A stretch of DNA of 40,511 nt, from positions 1 through 40,511 of the forward strand of contig CATZRJ010000013.1 in assembly GCA_958423535.1 (NCBI GenBank), in the 5' to 3' direction. The notes beneath the pieces were generated by a model. The model was not told the origin of the DNA. It saw nothing but the letters and a program-made list of their open reading frames with translations, and did not search any database. The translations under genes and the position numbers were made by a program. Positions 25,604-32,754 of this stretch are shown here, one piece after another (the stretch's first letter is position 1; each line of letters starts with the position of its first letter). Origin of the DNA: an uncultured Collinsella sp. GTDB taxonomy: Bacteria > Actinomycetota > Coriobacteriia > Coriobacteriales > Coriobacteriaceae.

Positions 25604-26134
25604 CTACTTGAGGAGGAAGTCGGTGTGGGGAATGGTGCGGGCCTCGCGATGCTCGGGATCGGCGATATGGTCGGCAGGATAGCCGCAGACGAGCATGTGA
25701 TAGGGATAGATGCCCTCGGGCAGGCAGAACTGCTCACAGGCCACCTCGGGCTTAAAATGGCACACCCAGCACGTACCCAGGCCCTGCTCCTCGGCCTCCA
25801 TCATCATCTGATCGCAGGCGATCGCAGTATCGATGGCGCTCGAGTTCATCTGGTCATACGGGCGTATCCAGGCGTCATCGGTAACGCTGCAGATAAGGAA
25901 GATAAGCGGAGCCCCAAAGATAGACCCATCACGAGCAAACCGAGGCTGACAAGCAGCAGCCTTCTCCAGAAGCTCAGGCGTATCCAACACCATCACACGG
26001 GTTGGATGATTATTACAAGCAGAAGGAGCAATGCGCCCCGCCTCAACAATGGCATCCACCACCGACTGCTCAACAGAACGGTCCTCAAACTCGCGACAAG
26101 AATAACGACCCCGAGCCAAATCCAAATACGACAT
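25604..26134 (-). CDS. Nitroreductase family protein
   Basis: A 176-residue flavin (FMN) oxidoreductase of the nitroreductase family. The N-terminal LARGRYSCREFEDRSVEQ carries the R-x-S-x-R-x-F motif that binds the flavin phosphate; IVEAGRIAPSACNNHPTRVMVLD is the second family block, and EEQGLGTCWVCHF the third. The substrate is not predictable; these enzymes reduce nitro compounds, quinones or other acceptors with NAD(P)H. The protein is short for the family (often 180-220) and rich in Cys. The ATG at 26134 has GGAGG upstream on the minus strand; a longer frame to 26200 adds only an unlikely hydrophobic stretch. It stands alone with its own terminator. Confidence 0.88.
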   Translation of the reverse strand: MSYLDLARGRYSCREFEDRSVEQSVVDAIVEAGRIAPSACNNHPTRVMVLDTPELLEKAAACQPRFARDGSIFGAPLIFLICSVTDDAWIRPYDQMNSSAIDTAIACDQMMMEAEEQGLGTCWVCHFKPEVACEQFCLPEGIYPYHMLVCGYPADHIADPEHREARTIPHTDFLLK

Positions 26135-26303
26135 ACAAGCCCTCCTACAATTAAAAATCAAACAAACCCAAAGTAACCAAAAGGGTGCCCAAAGCAGCAA
26201 TCAGCCACACGCTCATCAAGGGCCAAAGTGTCCGAACGGGTATCAAAGGTCCCTTCAGCCAAGCCCTCACTGCGCTAAAACTATCAGCCAAAGTTCCAAT
26301 GGT

Positions 26304-26409
26304 GATACGTAAGGCGAAGGGCCGGCCACGGTTTACTTTCGAACGACTCTGCAAAGCAGCCGGAGTGAGAAAGCAAACCGTGGCCGGCCCTTCGCCGCCG
26401 GGATACGTA
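26304..26409. repeat. Long-armed hairpin element flanked by 8-base direct repeats
   Basis: Arms 26313-26334 and 26375-26396 are perfect 22-base inverted repeats starting GGCGAAGGGCCGGCC. The 40-base interior can pair further (CTTTC with GAAAG, CTGC-AAA-GCAG), giving a nested hairpin. GATACGTA flanks the element on both sides (26304-26311 and 26402-26409), like a target duplication, although TACGTA is self-complementary and may extend the stem. It lies between the starts of the nitroreductase (26134) and the end of the DUF47 gene (26417), both minus strand. No T-run is seen on either side. The rest of 26135-26303 shows no gene. Confidence 0.75.
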
Positions 26410-26416
26410 CCCCCAA

Positions 26417-27040
26417 TTAACTGTTCTTCATGACAATCGAATCGACAACATCGGCCACATTCTCACAGCAGTCAGCGCAGTACTCCAGGAAGGCGTACAC
26501 GTCACGCCAGGCGATGACCTCGAGCGGATCCTTGCCGTTGACATGCAGGTTGCGCATGGCGTTGATGTAGAGCTCGTCGGCCTCGGACTCGATCGTGTTG
26601 ATCTGGATGACGAGTTCGCGCAGGGTCTTGGACTTGCGGTAGTTGGGAAGCTCGACCATCAGGTCCTTCATGGCGCGGCAGGCGTCGGTCACCTTGTGGG
26701 CGATCACGATGGCATCGGGATGGATGCTCTGGATGTTGGTGAAGTAGACGCGCTGCACGACGCCCTCGATACGGTCGAGCACGGTGTCGAGCGAGCAGCT
26801 CATCAGGTCCAGGTCCTCGCGCTCAAGCGGGGTGATAAAGGCCGTGAGCAGAGCGTCCTCAAGCTCATGGTGCTTCTTATCGGCCGCATGCTCGATCGCG
26901 TGCATCTTGTTGAGCATATCGTGAATCCTTGCGGGATCGAAGTTCTCGAAAATCTTGGTGAGCAGCTCAGCGGCCTGGACGGCAAGGTCGGCGCAGGCGA
27001 CGTAGTTGTCGAAGTAGAACGAATCGGGTTTCTTTGCCAT
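26417..27040 (-). CDS. DUF47/PhoU-like protein, PiT partner
   Basis: A 207-residue all-helical protein of the DUF47 family (PhoU-like, formerly called phosphate transport regulator), commonly encoded next to PiT transporters, as here. Typical stretches are FDNYVACADLAVQAAELL, IHDMLNKMHAIEHAADKKHHELEDALLTAFITPLEREDL and TIESEADELYINAMRNL, with the E/D-rich helices that bind metal in PhoU folds. The ATG at 27040 has GAAAGGA upstream on the minus strand. It is 67 bases downstream of pit and probably co-transcribed with it. Its action on the transporter is inferred from the usual pairing. Confidence 0.9.
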   Translation of the reverse strand: MAKKPDSFYFDNYVACADLAVQAAELLTKIFENFDPARIHDMLNKMHAIEHAADKKHHELEDALLTAFITPLEREDLDLMSCSLDTVLDRIEGVVQRVYFTNIQSIHPDAIVIAHKVTDACRAMKDLMVELPNYRKSKTLRELVIQINTIESEADELYINAMRNLHVNGKDPLEVIAWRDVYAFLEYCADCCENVADVVDSIVMKNS

Positions 27041-27107
27041 GAGTGGGTCCTTTCGAGGCGAAGTCGGGTGGGCGAGGTATTACGGTCCGGATGGACGCTC
27101 GGTTTGA

Positions 27108-28157
27108 CTAGATGAACATCATGAACAGCTTGGCCATGACAAAGCTGATGAGTCCGCAGGCGGGGAAGGTGAAGAACCAGGTGAACATCATGTCCTTGAC
27201 CACGCCGAAGTTGATGGCCGAAAGGCGCTTGACGGCACCGACGCCCATGATGGCGCAGGTCTTGATGTGGGTGGAGGACACGGGGATACCGGTAAGGGTG
27301 GCAAGCAGCAGATTCGCGGCGCCCGCGAGGTCGGCGGAGAATCCCTGATACTTCTCGAGCTTGACCATGCTCTGGCCGACGGACTTGATGATGCGCTCGC
27401 CGCCCACGCTGGTGCCGATGCCCATGGTGGCCGAGCACAGCAGCATAATCCAGATGGGGATGCCGGCATCGCCGACGCTCGTCTGGCCGTTGGCGAAGGC
27501 CACGCCTAAAAAGAGCACGCCGATGAACTTCTGTCCATCCTGCGCGCCATGCATAAAGCTCATGGCCGCGGCACTCGCGATCTGAGCGTATTTAAAGAAG
27601 ACATTGGCACGTCGCCTATTGGCGGCGGCAAACAGAATCGAGACGAGTTTGCACAGGATCCAGCCCATGACAAAGCCCAAGCCGATGGAGAGCGCCAGGC
27701 CGTAGATGACCTTCATCCACTCGTGGACGTTGACGCTGTTCGCGCCGCCGAGGGCGATAGCGGCACCGGTCAGGCCGGCGATAAGGCTGTGGCTTTGCGA
27801 GGTGGGGATACCAAAACGCGATGCCGTGGCACCGTAGACGACGATGGAGAACAGCGCCGCGCACAGGCAGGCAAGCGCCATGGTGCTGTTTCCGCCAAAG
27901 TCGACGATATGTGAGATGGTGTTGGCGACGCTCGCGTTAAAGTGCGTCATGATGAGCACGCCCAAGAAGTTGAATGCGGCGCTCATGAGAATGGCGGCGC
28001 GGGCGGGCATGCAACGCGTAGTGACGCAGGTCGCGATGGCGTTGGGCGCGTCGGTCCATCCGTTGACGAAGATGGCGCCGAGCGCGAGAATCACGGTGAC
28101 GGCAAGGACTGGGTTCGACACAATTTGGCCGAGGAAGGTTGAGAACGTTACGTCCAT
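27108..28157 (-). CDS. pit: PiT family inorganic phosphate transporter
   Basis: A 349-residue membrane protein of the PiT (phosphate permease) family, which imports phosphate as a symporter. About ten hydrophobic segments are seen. The two inverted family repeats carry FVNGWTDAPNAIATCVTTR near the N-terminus (the GANDxANA-like signature) and SFMHGAQDGQKFIGVLFL in the second half; GIPVSSTHIKTCAIMG and GIPTSQSHSLIAGL are the paired loops. The ATG at 28157 has only a weak ribosome site (GAGAAAG), while a perfect AGGAGGTGAT lies about 53 bases upstream. The gene is transcribed with the DUF47 gene that follows. Confidence 0.9.
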   Translation of the reverse strand: MDVTFSTFLGQIVSNPVLAVTVILALGAIFVNGWTDAPNAIATCVTTRCMPARAAILMSAAFNFLGVLIMTHFNASVANTISHIVDFGGNSTMALACLCAALFSIVVYGATASRFGIPTSQSHSLIAGLTGAAIALGGANSVNVHEWMKVIYGLALSIGLGFVMGWILCKLVSILFAAANRRRANVFFKYAQIASAAAMSFMHGAQDGQKFIGVLFLGVAFANGQTSVGDAGIPIWIMLLCSATMGIGTSVGGERIIKSVGQSMVKLEKYQGFSADLAGAANLLLATLTGIPVSSTHIKTCAIMGVGAVKRLSAINFGVVKDMMFTWFFTFPACGLISFVMAKLFMMFI

Positions 28158-28288
28158 ATATGGGCTTTCTCGAAGTTTGCAGACACGTTACAAAAACATG
28201 ATAAATCGTATCACCTCCTATGGGTTTCTTTACCGAGTTCTGATGGGAGAAGTGAATTTTTTGGCACTAAAATTGAATATTAGCCCTG

Positions 28289-28317
28289 TTGACCGCGGGT
28301 ATTCTTTTTGCTAACAC
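28289..28317 (+). promoter_or_regulatory. Promoter of the small unknown gene at 28408
   Basis: TTGACC (28289-28294), a 17-base spacer and TAACAC (28312-28317) form a reasonable sigma-70-type promoter pointing to the 28408 gene, with a leader of about 85 bases. Confidence 0.45.
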
Positions 28318-28407
28318 GCCATGAGGACACGCGTGCGCGCCCCAACACCCCAAAACCACAGTCTGTTCGCTTTACAACATGCAAACACGCGTTCGATAAT
28401 AGGGGGC

Positions 28408-28746
28408 ATGGAATATCGACAGACAGACGGCAAAACTCGGCGCGTGCACAAGCAGTATGTGGACGTCGTGGCTCGCATCCTCGCGGGCGGACAGGTCGTG
28501 CCGGTCACCGTCTGTTGGGTCGACGGCCGTTGTTTTACGATCGACGAAATTATCTCGACCACCGGGTTTGGCCTGATGGTCCACGGCATCCGTACGGCAA
28601 CATATAAGGTGCGTTTTGGCGGGCACGCGACCGAGTTGTATCTGGAGGACCAGACGCGCGAGCGGGCGGACGGCTCGCAAGCGCACGTGATGCGTTGGTG
28701 GGTCTGGGCCTTTGATCGTACGCTTGAGGGCGAGCGCCGTAGGTAA
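28408..28746 (+). CDS. Uncharacterised 112-residue protein
   Basis: I do not recognise a family. The protein is 112 residues from ATG 28408, which has AGGGGG upstream; the longer frame from 28321 has no ribosome site. The sequence is cytoplasmic, with alternating beta-type stretches (VVPVTVCWVDGRCFTIDEII, TYKVRFGGHATELYLED) and a basic N- and C-terminus (KTRRVHKQYV, EGERRR). Two Trp-rich residues near the end (RWWVWAF) are notable. Codon use resembles the neighbours, so it is likely a real gene. It lies divergent from pit and 78 bases before the BI-1 gene, which has its own TACAAT (28765-28770). Confidence 0.7.
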   Translation: MEYRQTDGKTRRVHKQYVDVVARILAGGQVVPVTVCWVDGRCFTIDEIISTTGFGLMVHGIRTATYKVRFGGHATELYLEDQTRERADGSQAHVMRWWVWAFDRTLEGERRR

Positions 28747-28824
28747 GGACGTGCGGCATTCGGGTACAATGGCAGGAATCTTGTCACCTACGGCGCTGTC
28801 GTGCGCTTTTTGAAAGGACGAAGT

Positions 28825-29520
28825 ATGAACGATATCCAGGGCTATCAGAACGGCCCCATCGAGACCGGCGCAAGTCGCGCCAAGGAGATGTCGCCGCGCG
28901 CGTACAATCTTGCCATGTCTGCCCTCATCTTCTTGGGCTTTTGCGCCATGGGCGCCGGTGCTTACTTTACGAGCACCATGGCGTTTGCCCGCATGATGAT
29001 GAGCGGGGCCGCCCTGCCACTGGTCTTTGGCTCGTTTATCCTGACTATTGTCGGCATCGTCATGATGTCTGCTGCCGCCAGCAAACAGTCCGTGGGCCTG
29101 TCCCTTGTGGGCTACGTAATCTTTGCGAGCACCTTTGGCCTGACCGCGTCGTTTGGCCTTGCCAACTACGACCTGCCCACCATCAACACCGCTTTTATCG
29201 CCACGGCCGCCATCACCTTTGTCTTCGGTGCGCTGGGCGTGACCTTCCCCAAGTTCTTCCAGCGTGTGTACGGCATCGGCTTTGGCATTCTGCTCGCCAC
29301 GATTCTGGTCGAGATCGTGCTGATGTTCATGGGCGTCTCGCAGTCCATCACCGATCTGATCGTGATCGTGGTGTTCGCCGGGTTTATTGGCTACGACACC
29401 TATGTTGCCACGACGGTGCCGCCCACGCTGCCCAATGCGGTGCTCATGGCGTCCAATCTGTTCGTGGACATTATCAACGTGTTCCTGCGCATCCTGAACA
29501 TTCTCGGTCGTCGCGACTAG
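28825..29520 (+). CDS. Bax inhibitor-1/YccA family membrane protein
   Basis: A 231-residue protein with seven likely transmembrane segments, of the Bax inhibitor-1 family (UPF0005; E. coli YccA/YbhL, Bacillus YetJ), integral membrane proteins of which some conduct calcium. Typical are the GFIGYDTYVATT segment, with the conserved Asp in FIGYDT, and the ending NLFVDIINVFLRILNILGR. The N-terminal ~35 residues are cytoplasmic. The ATG at 28825 has GAAAGGACG upstream; the in-frame GTG at 28801 would add eight residues without a ribosome site. A terminator with a UUCG loop follows. The physiological role is not shown by context. Confidence 0.88.
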   Translation: MNDIQGYQNGPIETGASRAKEMSPRAYNLAMSALIFLGFCAMGAGAYFTSTMAFARMMMSGAALPLVFGSFILTIVGIVMMSAAASKQSVGLSLVGYVIFASTFGLTASFGLANYDLPTINTAFIATAAITFVFGALGVTFPKFFQRVYGIGFGILLATILVEIVLMFMGVSQSITDLIVIVVFAGFIGYDTYVATTVPPTLPNAVLMASNLFVDIINVFLRILNILGRRD

Positions 29521-29567
29521 CGCGGCGTTGCGACGTTTCCTGCCGGACACGGTAAAACGATACGAAA

Positions 29568-29593
29568 GGCGGTCCTTCGGGGCCGTCTTTTTT
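29568..29593 (+). terminator. Terminator after the BI-1 family gene
   Basis: GGCGGTCC-TTCG-GGGCCGTC forms an eight-base stem with two G-T pairs closed by a stable C(UUCG)G tetraloop, followed by six T (29588-29593). Confidence 0.92.
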
Positions 29594-29659
29594 GTGCGTG
29601 GCGGGGTATCATGGATGGGAAAAAGCCGATAGCGGCAGCGACAGGAAAGGTGGCCACGT

Positions 29660-30808
29660 ATGGCAGATGTCGACAACAGGAACCGTAACCGTAGGTCTAA
29701 CCGAGCGGGTCAGCCCAATCCCAAGCGCGAGGCGCGTGCCAAGGCCGCCGAGCGCCATGTGGCGGCTGTGTCCGAGGCCTGCGCCAAGGACATCGAGCGT
29801 TCGCTTACCGGCGTGCGCGAGTTCGATGGTATGCCTGCCGGTTTTGTCGCGGCGATGAAGGCCAAGGCCCAAGCGGCTGCGGCTGCCGAGGAGCCGGTTG
29901 CCGAGGTTGTGGAGGCTGACGCTGCCGAGGTTGAGACTGCCGAGGTGGAGGCCGCTGAGGTGGAGACTGCGGTCGAGTCCGAGGTGGCACCCGAGTTCAC
30001 CGAGTCGGCCGACGAGGCTGAGTCCGCGCCCGCGGAGGAGGCTGCTCCGGTCCTGCCCGAGGTCACTGTGCTTGATGCCTCCGCCACGCAGGCAATCCTC
30101 GATAACGGCCGCGGCTATGCGCAGTTCTGCGATATGGCCGTGCTTGCCTTTGCCTCGTTTACCAATCCGGGCGGCGGCTATATCCAGGGCTACCTGGGCC
30201 AGGAGGCGACGCTCTGCGCCGATTCGTACTTGTACAACGTGCTCGACAAGCAGCGCAAGTGGTACGGCGAGAACCGTCGCCGCAACATCAACTGCGAGCT
30301 GTACCGCAATCGTGCGCTGGTGGTGCCCGCCGTGCGCTTCGATCGCAACCACGTGCACGCATACGCCGATGTAATCGTTGCCGCCGCACCCAACGTCAGG
30401 CGTGCCCGCCAGGAGTACCGCGTGAGCGACGACGCCCTGTTGGATGCCCTGCGCGACCGTATCCGCTTTGTCCTTGCCGTCTGCGATGAGCTGGGTCGCG
30501 AGAAGCTCGTACTGGGTGCTTGGGGCTGCGACAACAACGGCTTTGACGCCGAGGCCGTGGCAGAGCTCTTCCGCGAGGAGCTCGCATCGGGTGACTTTAA
30601 GGTCAAGCAGGTGTTCTTTGCCGTGCCCTCTACGCGCTGGGATGAGGATTTTGCCAAGTTCGAGCACGTGCTGGCAAGCTTCCCCGAGCGCAACGAGGAG
30701 TCCTATGCCCAGGTTGCCGCACGCGCTGCGGCTGCTCGCGCCGCCGAGCAGGCCCAGGCTGCCGCCGAGGACGATGAGGACGATGACGATTGGCGCAAGT
30801 ACCTGTAA
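29660..30808 (+). CDS. TIGR02452-type PARG-like macrodomain protein with altered active-site motif
   Basis: A 382-residue protein of the bacterial PARG-like family (TIGR02452), ADP-ribose-processing macrodomain proteins. An N-terminal helical region (REARAKAAERHVAAVSEACAKDI near 23-45) matches the family start. Residues ~70-134 are an Ala/Glu/Val-rich acidic insertion. The macrodomain core follows: AVLAFASFTNPGGG (161-173), GGGYIQGYLGQEA (171-183), VVPAVRFDRN, VIVAAAPNVR, VLGAWGCDNNGFD. Bacterial PARGs carry GGG-x(6-8)-QEE; here the last Glu, catalytic in studied enzymes, is Ala (A183), so hydrolase activity is uncertain. The C-terminus is acidic. It has terminators on both sides and is monocistronic. 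Confidence 0.8.
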   Translation: MADVDNRNRNRRSNRAGQPNPKREARAKAAERHVAAVSEACAKDIERSLTGVREFDGMPAGFVAAMKAKAQAAAAAEEPVAEVVEADAAEVETAEVEAAEVETAVESEVAPEFTESADEAESAPAEEAAPVLPEVTVLDASATQAILDNGRGYAQFCDMAVLAFASFTNPGGGYIQGYLGQEATLCADSYLYNVLDKQRKWYGENRRRNINCELYRNRALVVPAVRFDRNHVHAYADVIVAAAPNVRRARQEYRVSDDALLDALRDRIRFVLAVCDELGREKLVLGAWGCDNNGFDAEAVAELFREELASGDFKVKQVFFAVPSTRWDEDFAKFEHVLASFPERNEESYAQVAARAAAARAAEQAQAAAEDDEDDDDWRKYL

Positions 30809-30833
30809 TCGGTACGTGCCGACAGATAGGTCG

Positions 30834-30866
30834 AGCCGGCGGGAGGGCTGCTCCCGTCGGCTTTTT
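30834..30866 (+). terminator. Terminator after the PARG-like gene
   Basis: AGCCGGCGGGAG (30834-30845) and CTCCCGTCGGCT (30851-30862) pair over 12 bases with one wobble and a five-base loop, ending in a T run (30862-30866). It lies just before the ribosome site of the next gene. Confidence 0.9.
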
Positions 30867-30885
30867 ACTAAAGGAAGGGCTTACG

Positions 30886-31545
30886 ATGAAAAACGTTCTG
30901 TGCTTTGGTGACAGCAATACCTATGGCTATGATCCGGCTGGTATGCGCGATGGCACCGCGGTGCGCTATGCGCAGGATGTGCGCTGGTGCGGCGTGGCGC
31001 AGCGTGACCTGGGCGAGGGCTGGCATGTGATTGAGGAGGGGCTCAACGGCCGCACGACGGTGCGCGACGATATGTGCCATCTGGACACTAACCTCAACGG
31101 CATTCGCGCGCTTCCGATGCTGCTCGAGGCCCATAAGCCGCTGGACGCCATTGTGATCATGCTGGGCACCAACGACTGTAAGACGGTCTTTAACGTGACA
31201 GCTTCCGATATCGCCCGTGGCGCCATGGCACTGATTCGCGCCGTCCGCGCGTTTCCGTGGACCGACGCTGCGCCTTGTCCGCACATTCTGCTGATGGCTC
31301 CTATCAAGATCAAGCCGCAGATCGCCGATGTGTATATGACCGACTTTGACGAGCATTCCGTTGAGGCATCTGAACATTTTGGCGAGTACTATGCGCACGT
31401 GGCCGAGCAGTTTGGCTGCGACTTTTTGAATGCCGCCGAGTTTGCCGAGCCGGGCGATATCGACTATCTGCATATGATGCCCGAAAGCCATGAGAGCTTG
31501 GGACATGCCGTGGCAGCCAAGCTCAAAGAGATGCTCGGTGAGTAG
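30886..31545 (+). CDS. SGNH/GDSL-type hydrolase
   Basis: A 219-residue cytoplasmic SGNH hydrolase, an esterase/lipase-like fold. Block I is VLCFGDSNTYGYDP, with nucleophile S10; the oxyanion Asn is in LGTNDCKT (GTND, 94-97), and block V supplies D193 and H196 in DYLH. The GDSNTxG form is shared with bacterial arylesterases and acyltransferase-like SGNH enzymes. There is no signal peptide. The natural substrate is not known. The ATG at 30886 has AAGGAAGGG upstream; the frame before it runs through the terminator and is not coding. It converges on thiD, with a repeat-rich space between them. Confidence 0.88.
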   Translation: MKNVLCFGDSNTYGYDPAGMRDGTAVRYAQDVRWCGVAQRDLGEGWHVIEEGLNGRTTVRDDMCHLDTNLNGIRALPMLLEAHKPLDAIVIMLGTNDCKTVFNVTASDIARGAMALIRAVRAFPWTDAAPCPHILLMAPIKIKPQIADVYMTDFDEHSVEASEHFGEYYAHVAEQFGCDFLNAAEFAEPGDIDYLHMMPESHESLGHAVAAKLKEMLGE

Positions 31546-31548
31546 CGC

Positions 31549-31592
31549 GACCCCAAGCCACCACAAAGGTACCTTTGCGGTGGCTTGGGGTC
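31549..31592. terminator. 44-base palindromic hairpin after the SGNH hydrolase
   Basis: The sequence is a palindrome centred on GGT|ACC at 31570/31571, with 22-base arms and a single mismatched pair. It starts four bases after the hydrolase stop and is followed by the T-rich GTCTGTTTGTCTT, so it may end transcription. The inner arms (GCCACCACAAAGG / CCTTTGCGGTGGC) resemble those of the hairpin at 31829. Confidence 0.7.
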
Positions 31593-31601
31593 GTCTGTTT
31601 G

Positions 31602-31817
31602 TCTTGATCTGTAACAGTTGTAAGGCCGAAAACGGGCTAGATGTTACAGATTGAGATTATTTAGGTCGATATCGGTCGTTTGTCTCGATCTGTAACATCT
31701 AGGGTCGATTTTGCCGAGTTACTGTTACAGATCGAGATTGTCTTCTCAGCGGAATTTGAATATCTCGATCTGTAACAGGTGGGCCGAAAAATGGGCTCTA
31801 ACTGTTACAGATCGAGA
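31602..31817. repeat. Array of six alternating 15-base half-sites (three tandem hairpins)
   Basis: TCTCGATCTGTAACA (or a two-base variant) and its complement TGTTACAGATCGAGA alternate: 31602 (+, variant), 31642 (-, variant), 31683 (+), 31723 (-), 31763 (+), 31803 (-). The step is 40 or 41 bases, with 25-26 bases between half-sites. Arms of each pair are perfectly complementary or differ by G-T pairs, so three hairpins with 25-base loops form. Loops 1 and 5 share GGCCGAAAA and GGGCT; the sequences between hairpins are unrelated. It fills the 333-base gap (31546-31878) between two convergent genes. No matching family is known to me. Confidence 0.8.
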
Positions 31818-31828
31818 TGTTTGTGGGA

Positions 31829-31866
31829 GCCGCCGCAAAGGTGTCTGTCGCCTTTGCGGCGGTTTT
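31829..31866 (+). terminator. Hairpin bracketing the array on the thiD side
   Basis: CCGCCGCAAAGG (31830-31841) and CCTTTGCGGCGG (31851-31862) are perfectly complementary with a nine-base loop, followed by TTTT. It can end plus-strand transcripts through the array. Its arms are close in sequence to those of the hairpin at 31549. Confidence 0.75.
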
Positions 31867-31878
31867 GGGCTGCGAATC

Positions 31879-32709
31879 TTAATACTGCCACATGTGGTTG
31901 ACGGGGCCGGAGCCTTTGCCCATGTCAAAGCCGGCGGCGAGAGCGCCGGTTAGGTAGGCCTTGCCGGCATTGATGGCGTCGGCAAGATCCATGCCCTGCG
32001 CCAGCGCGCAGGCGATGGCGGACGAGAGCGTGCAGCCGGTGCCATGCGTGTTGCCGGTCTCGATGCGCTTGTGGCGGAACCACGTGGTGAGCGGATCACC
32101 CAGGTGGTTGCCCTCGTCATCGAGCGGCGCGGGCTCTGCGAGCACATCGTTGGCCTCGTTGACAAAATGCCCGCCTTTAACGAGGGACGCGCAGCCAAAG
32201 CGGCGGGTGAGGAGCATGGCAGCGTTTTGCTGTGTGCGCTCGGAATCGACCTCGTAGTCGAGCAGCGCCATGGCCTCGGGAATGTTGGGGGTGATGACGG
32301 TCGCCAGCGGGAACAGGCGACGCGTAAGCGCTTCGGCGGCATCCTCGGCAATGAGGCGAGCGCCCGACGTGGCGACCATAACGGGGTCGACGACCACGTT
32401 GGTTGCGTTCCATGCGCTCAGGCGATCGGCGATAACTTCGATAATCTCGGTGGACGAAACCATGCCGATTTTGACGGCGCTCGGGCGGATATCGTCAAAG
32501 ACGGCGTCAATTTGCGCAGCGACGATATCGGGGGAGATATTCTGCACGGCGGTGACGCCCAGTGTGTTTTGCGCTGTGATGGCGGTGATGGCCGTCTCGG
32601 CATACAGACGGTGCGCCGTGATGGTCTTAATGTCGGCCTGAATGCCGGCGCCGCCGCTGGAATCGGATCCTGCGATAGACAGGACGGCAGGTACCTTACT
32701 ACGATCCAT
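31879..32709 (-). CDS. thiD: Hydroxymethylpyrimidine/phosphomethylpyrimidine kinase (ThiD)
   Basis: ThiD phosphorylates HMP and HMP-phosphate to HMP-pyrophosphate in thiamine synthesis. The 276 residues show the ribokinase-like SIAGSDSSGGAGIQAD (11-26), KIGMVSS, VVVDPVMVATSG, ITPNIPEAMALL, LVKGGH and the anion hole HGTGC (222-226) in THGTGCTLSSAIA. The ATG at 32709 has AAGGGAG upstream on the minus strand. A TATAAT (32755-32760, minus strand) gives a likely own -10, although the -35 is weak and sits in a GC-rich hairpin (32766-32795), so thiD may be both separately and jointly transcribed with thiC upstream. Confidence 0.93.
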   Translation of the reverse strand: MDRSKVPAVLSIAGSDSSGGAGIQADIKTITAHRLYAETAITAITAQNTLGVTAVQNISPDIVAAQIDAVFDDIRPSAVKIGMVSSTEIIEVIADRLSAWNATNVVVDPVMVATSGARLIAEDAAEALTRRLFPLATVITPNIPEAMALLDYEVDSERTQQNAAMLLTRRFGCASLVKGGHFVNEANDVLAEPAPLDDEGNHLGDPLTTWFRHKRIETGNTHGTGCTLSSAIACALAQGMDLADAINAGKAYLTGALAAGFDMGKGSGPVNHMWQY

Positions 32710-32754
32710 GTTCGCTCCCTTGTTCGGTTGGATTCAAATGGGTCTTCTACCTGC

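Noticed and set aside
26304..26409. Complete insertion sequence
   Set aside because: About 100 bases with no transposase frame; at most a miniature non-autonomous element.
31602..31817. CRISPR array
   Set aside because: Repeats are only 15 bases and alternate in orientation, linkers are partly related, and no cas gene is present.
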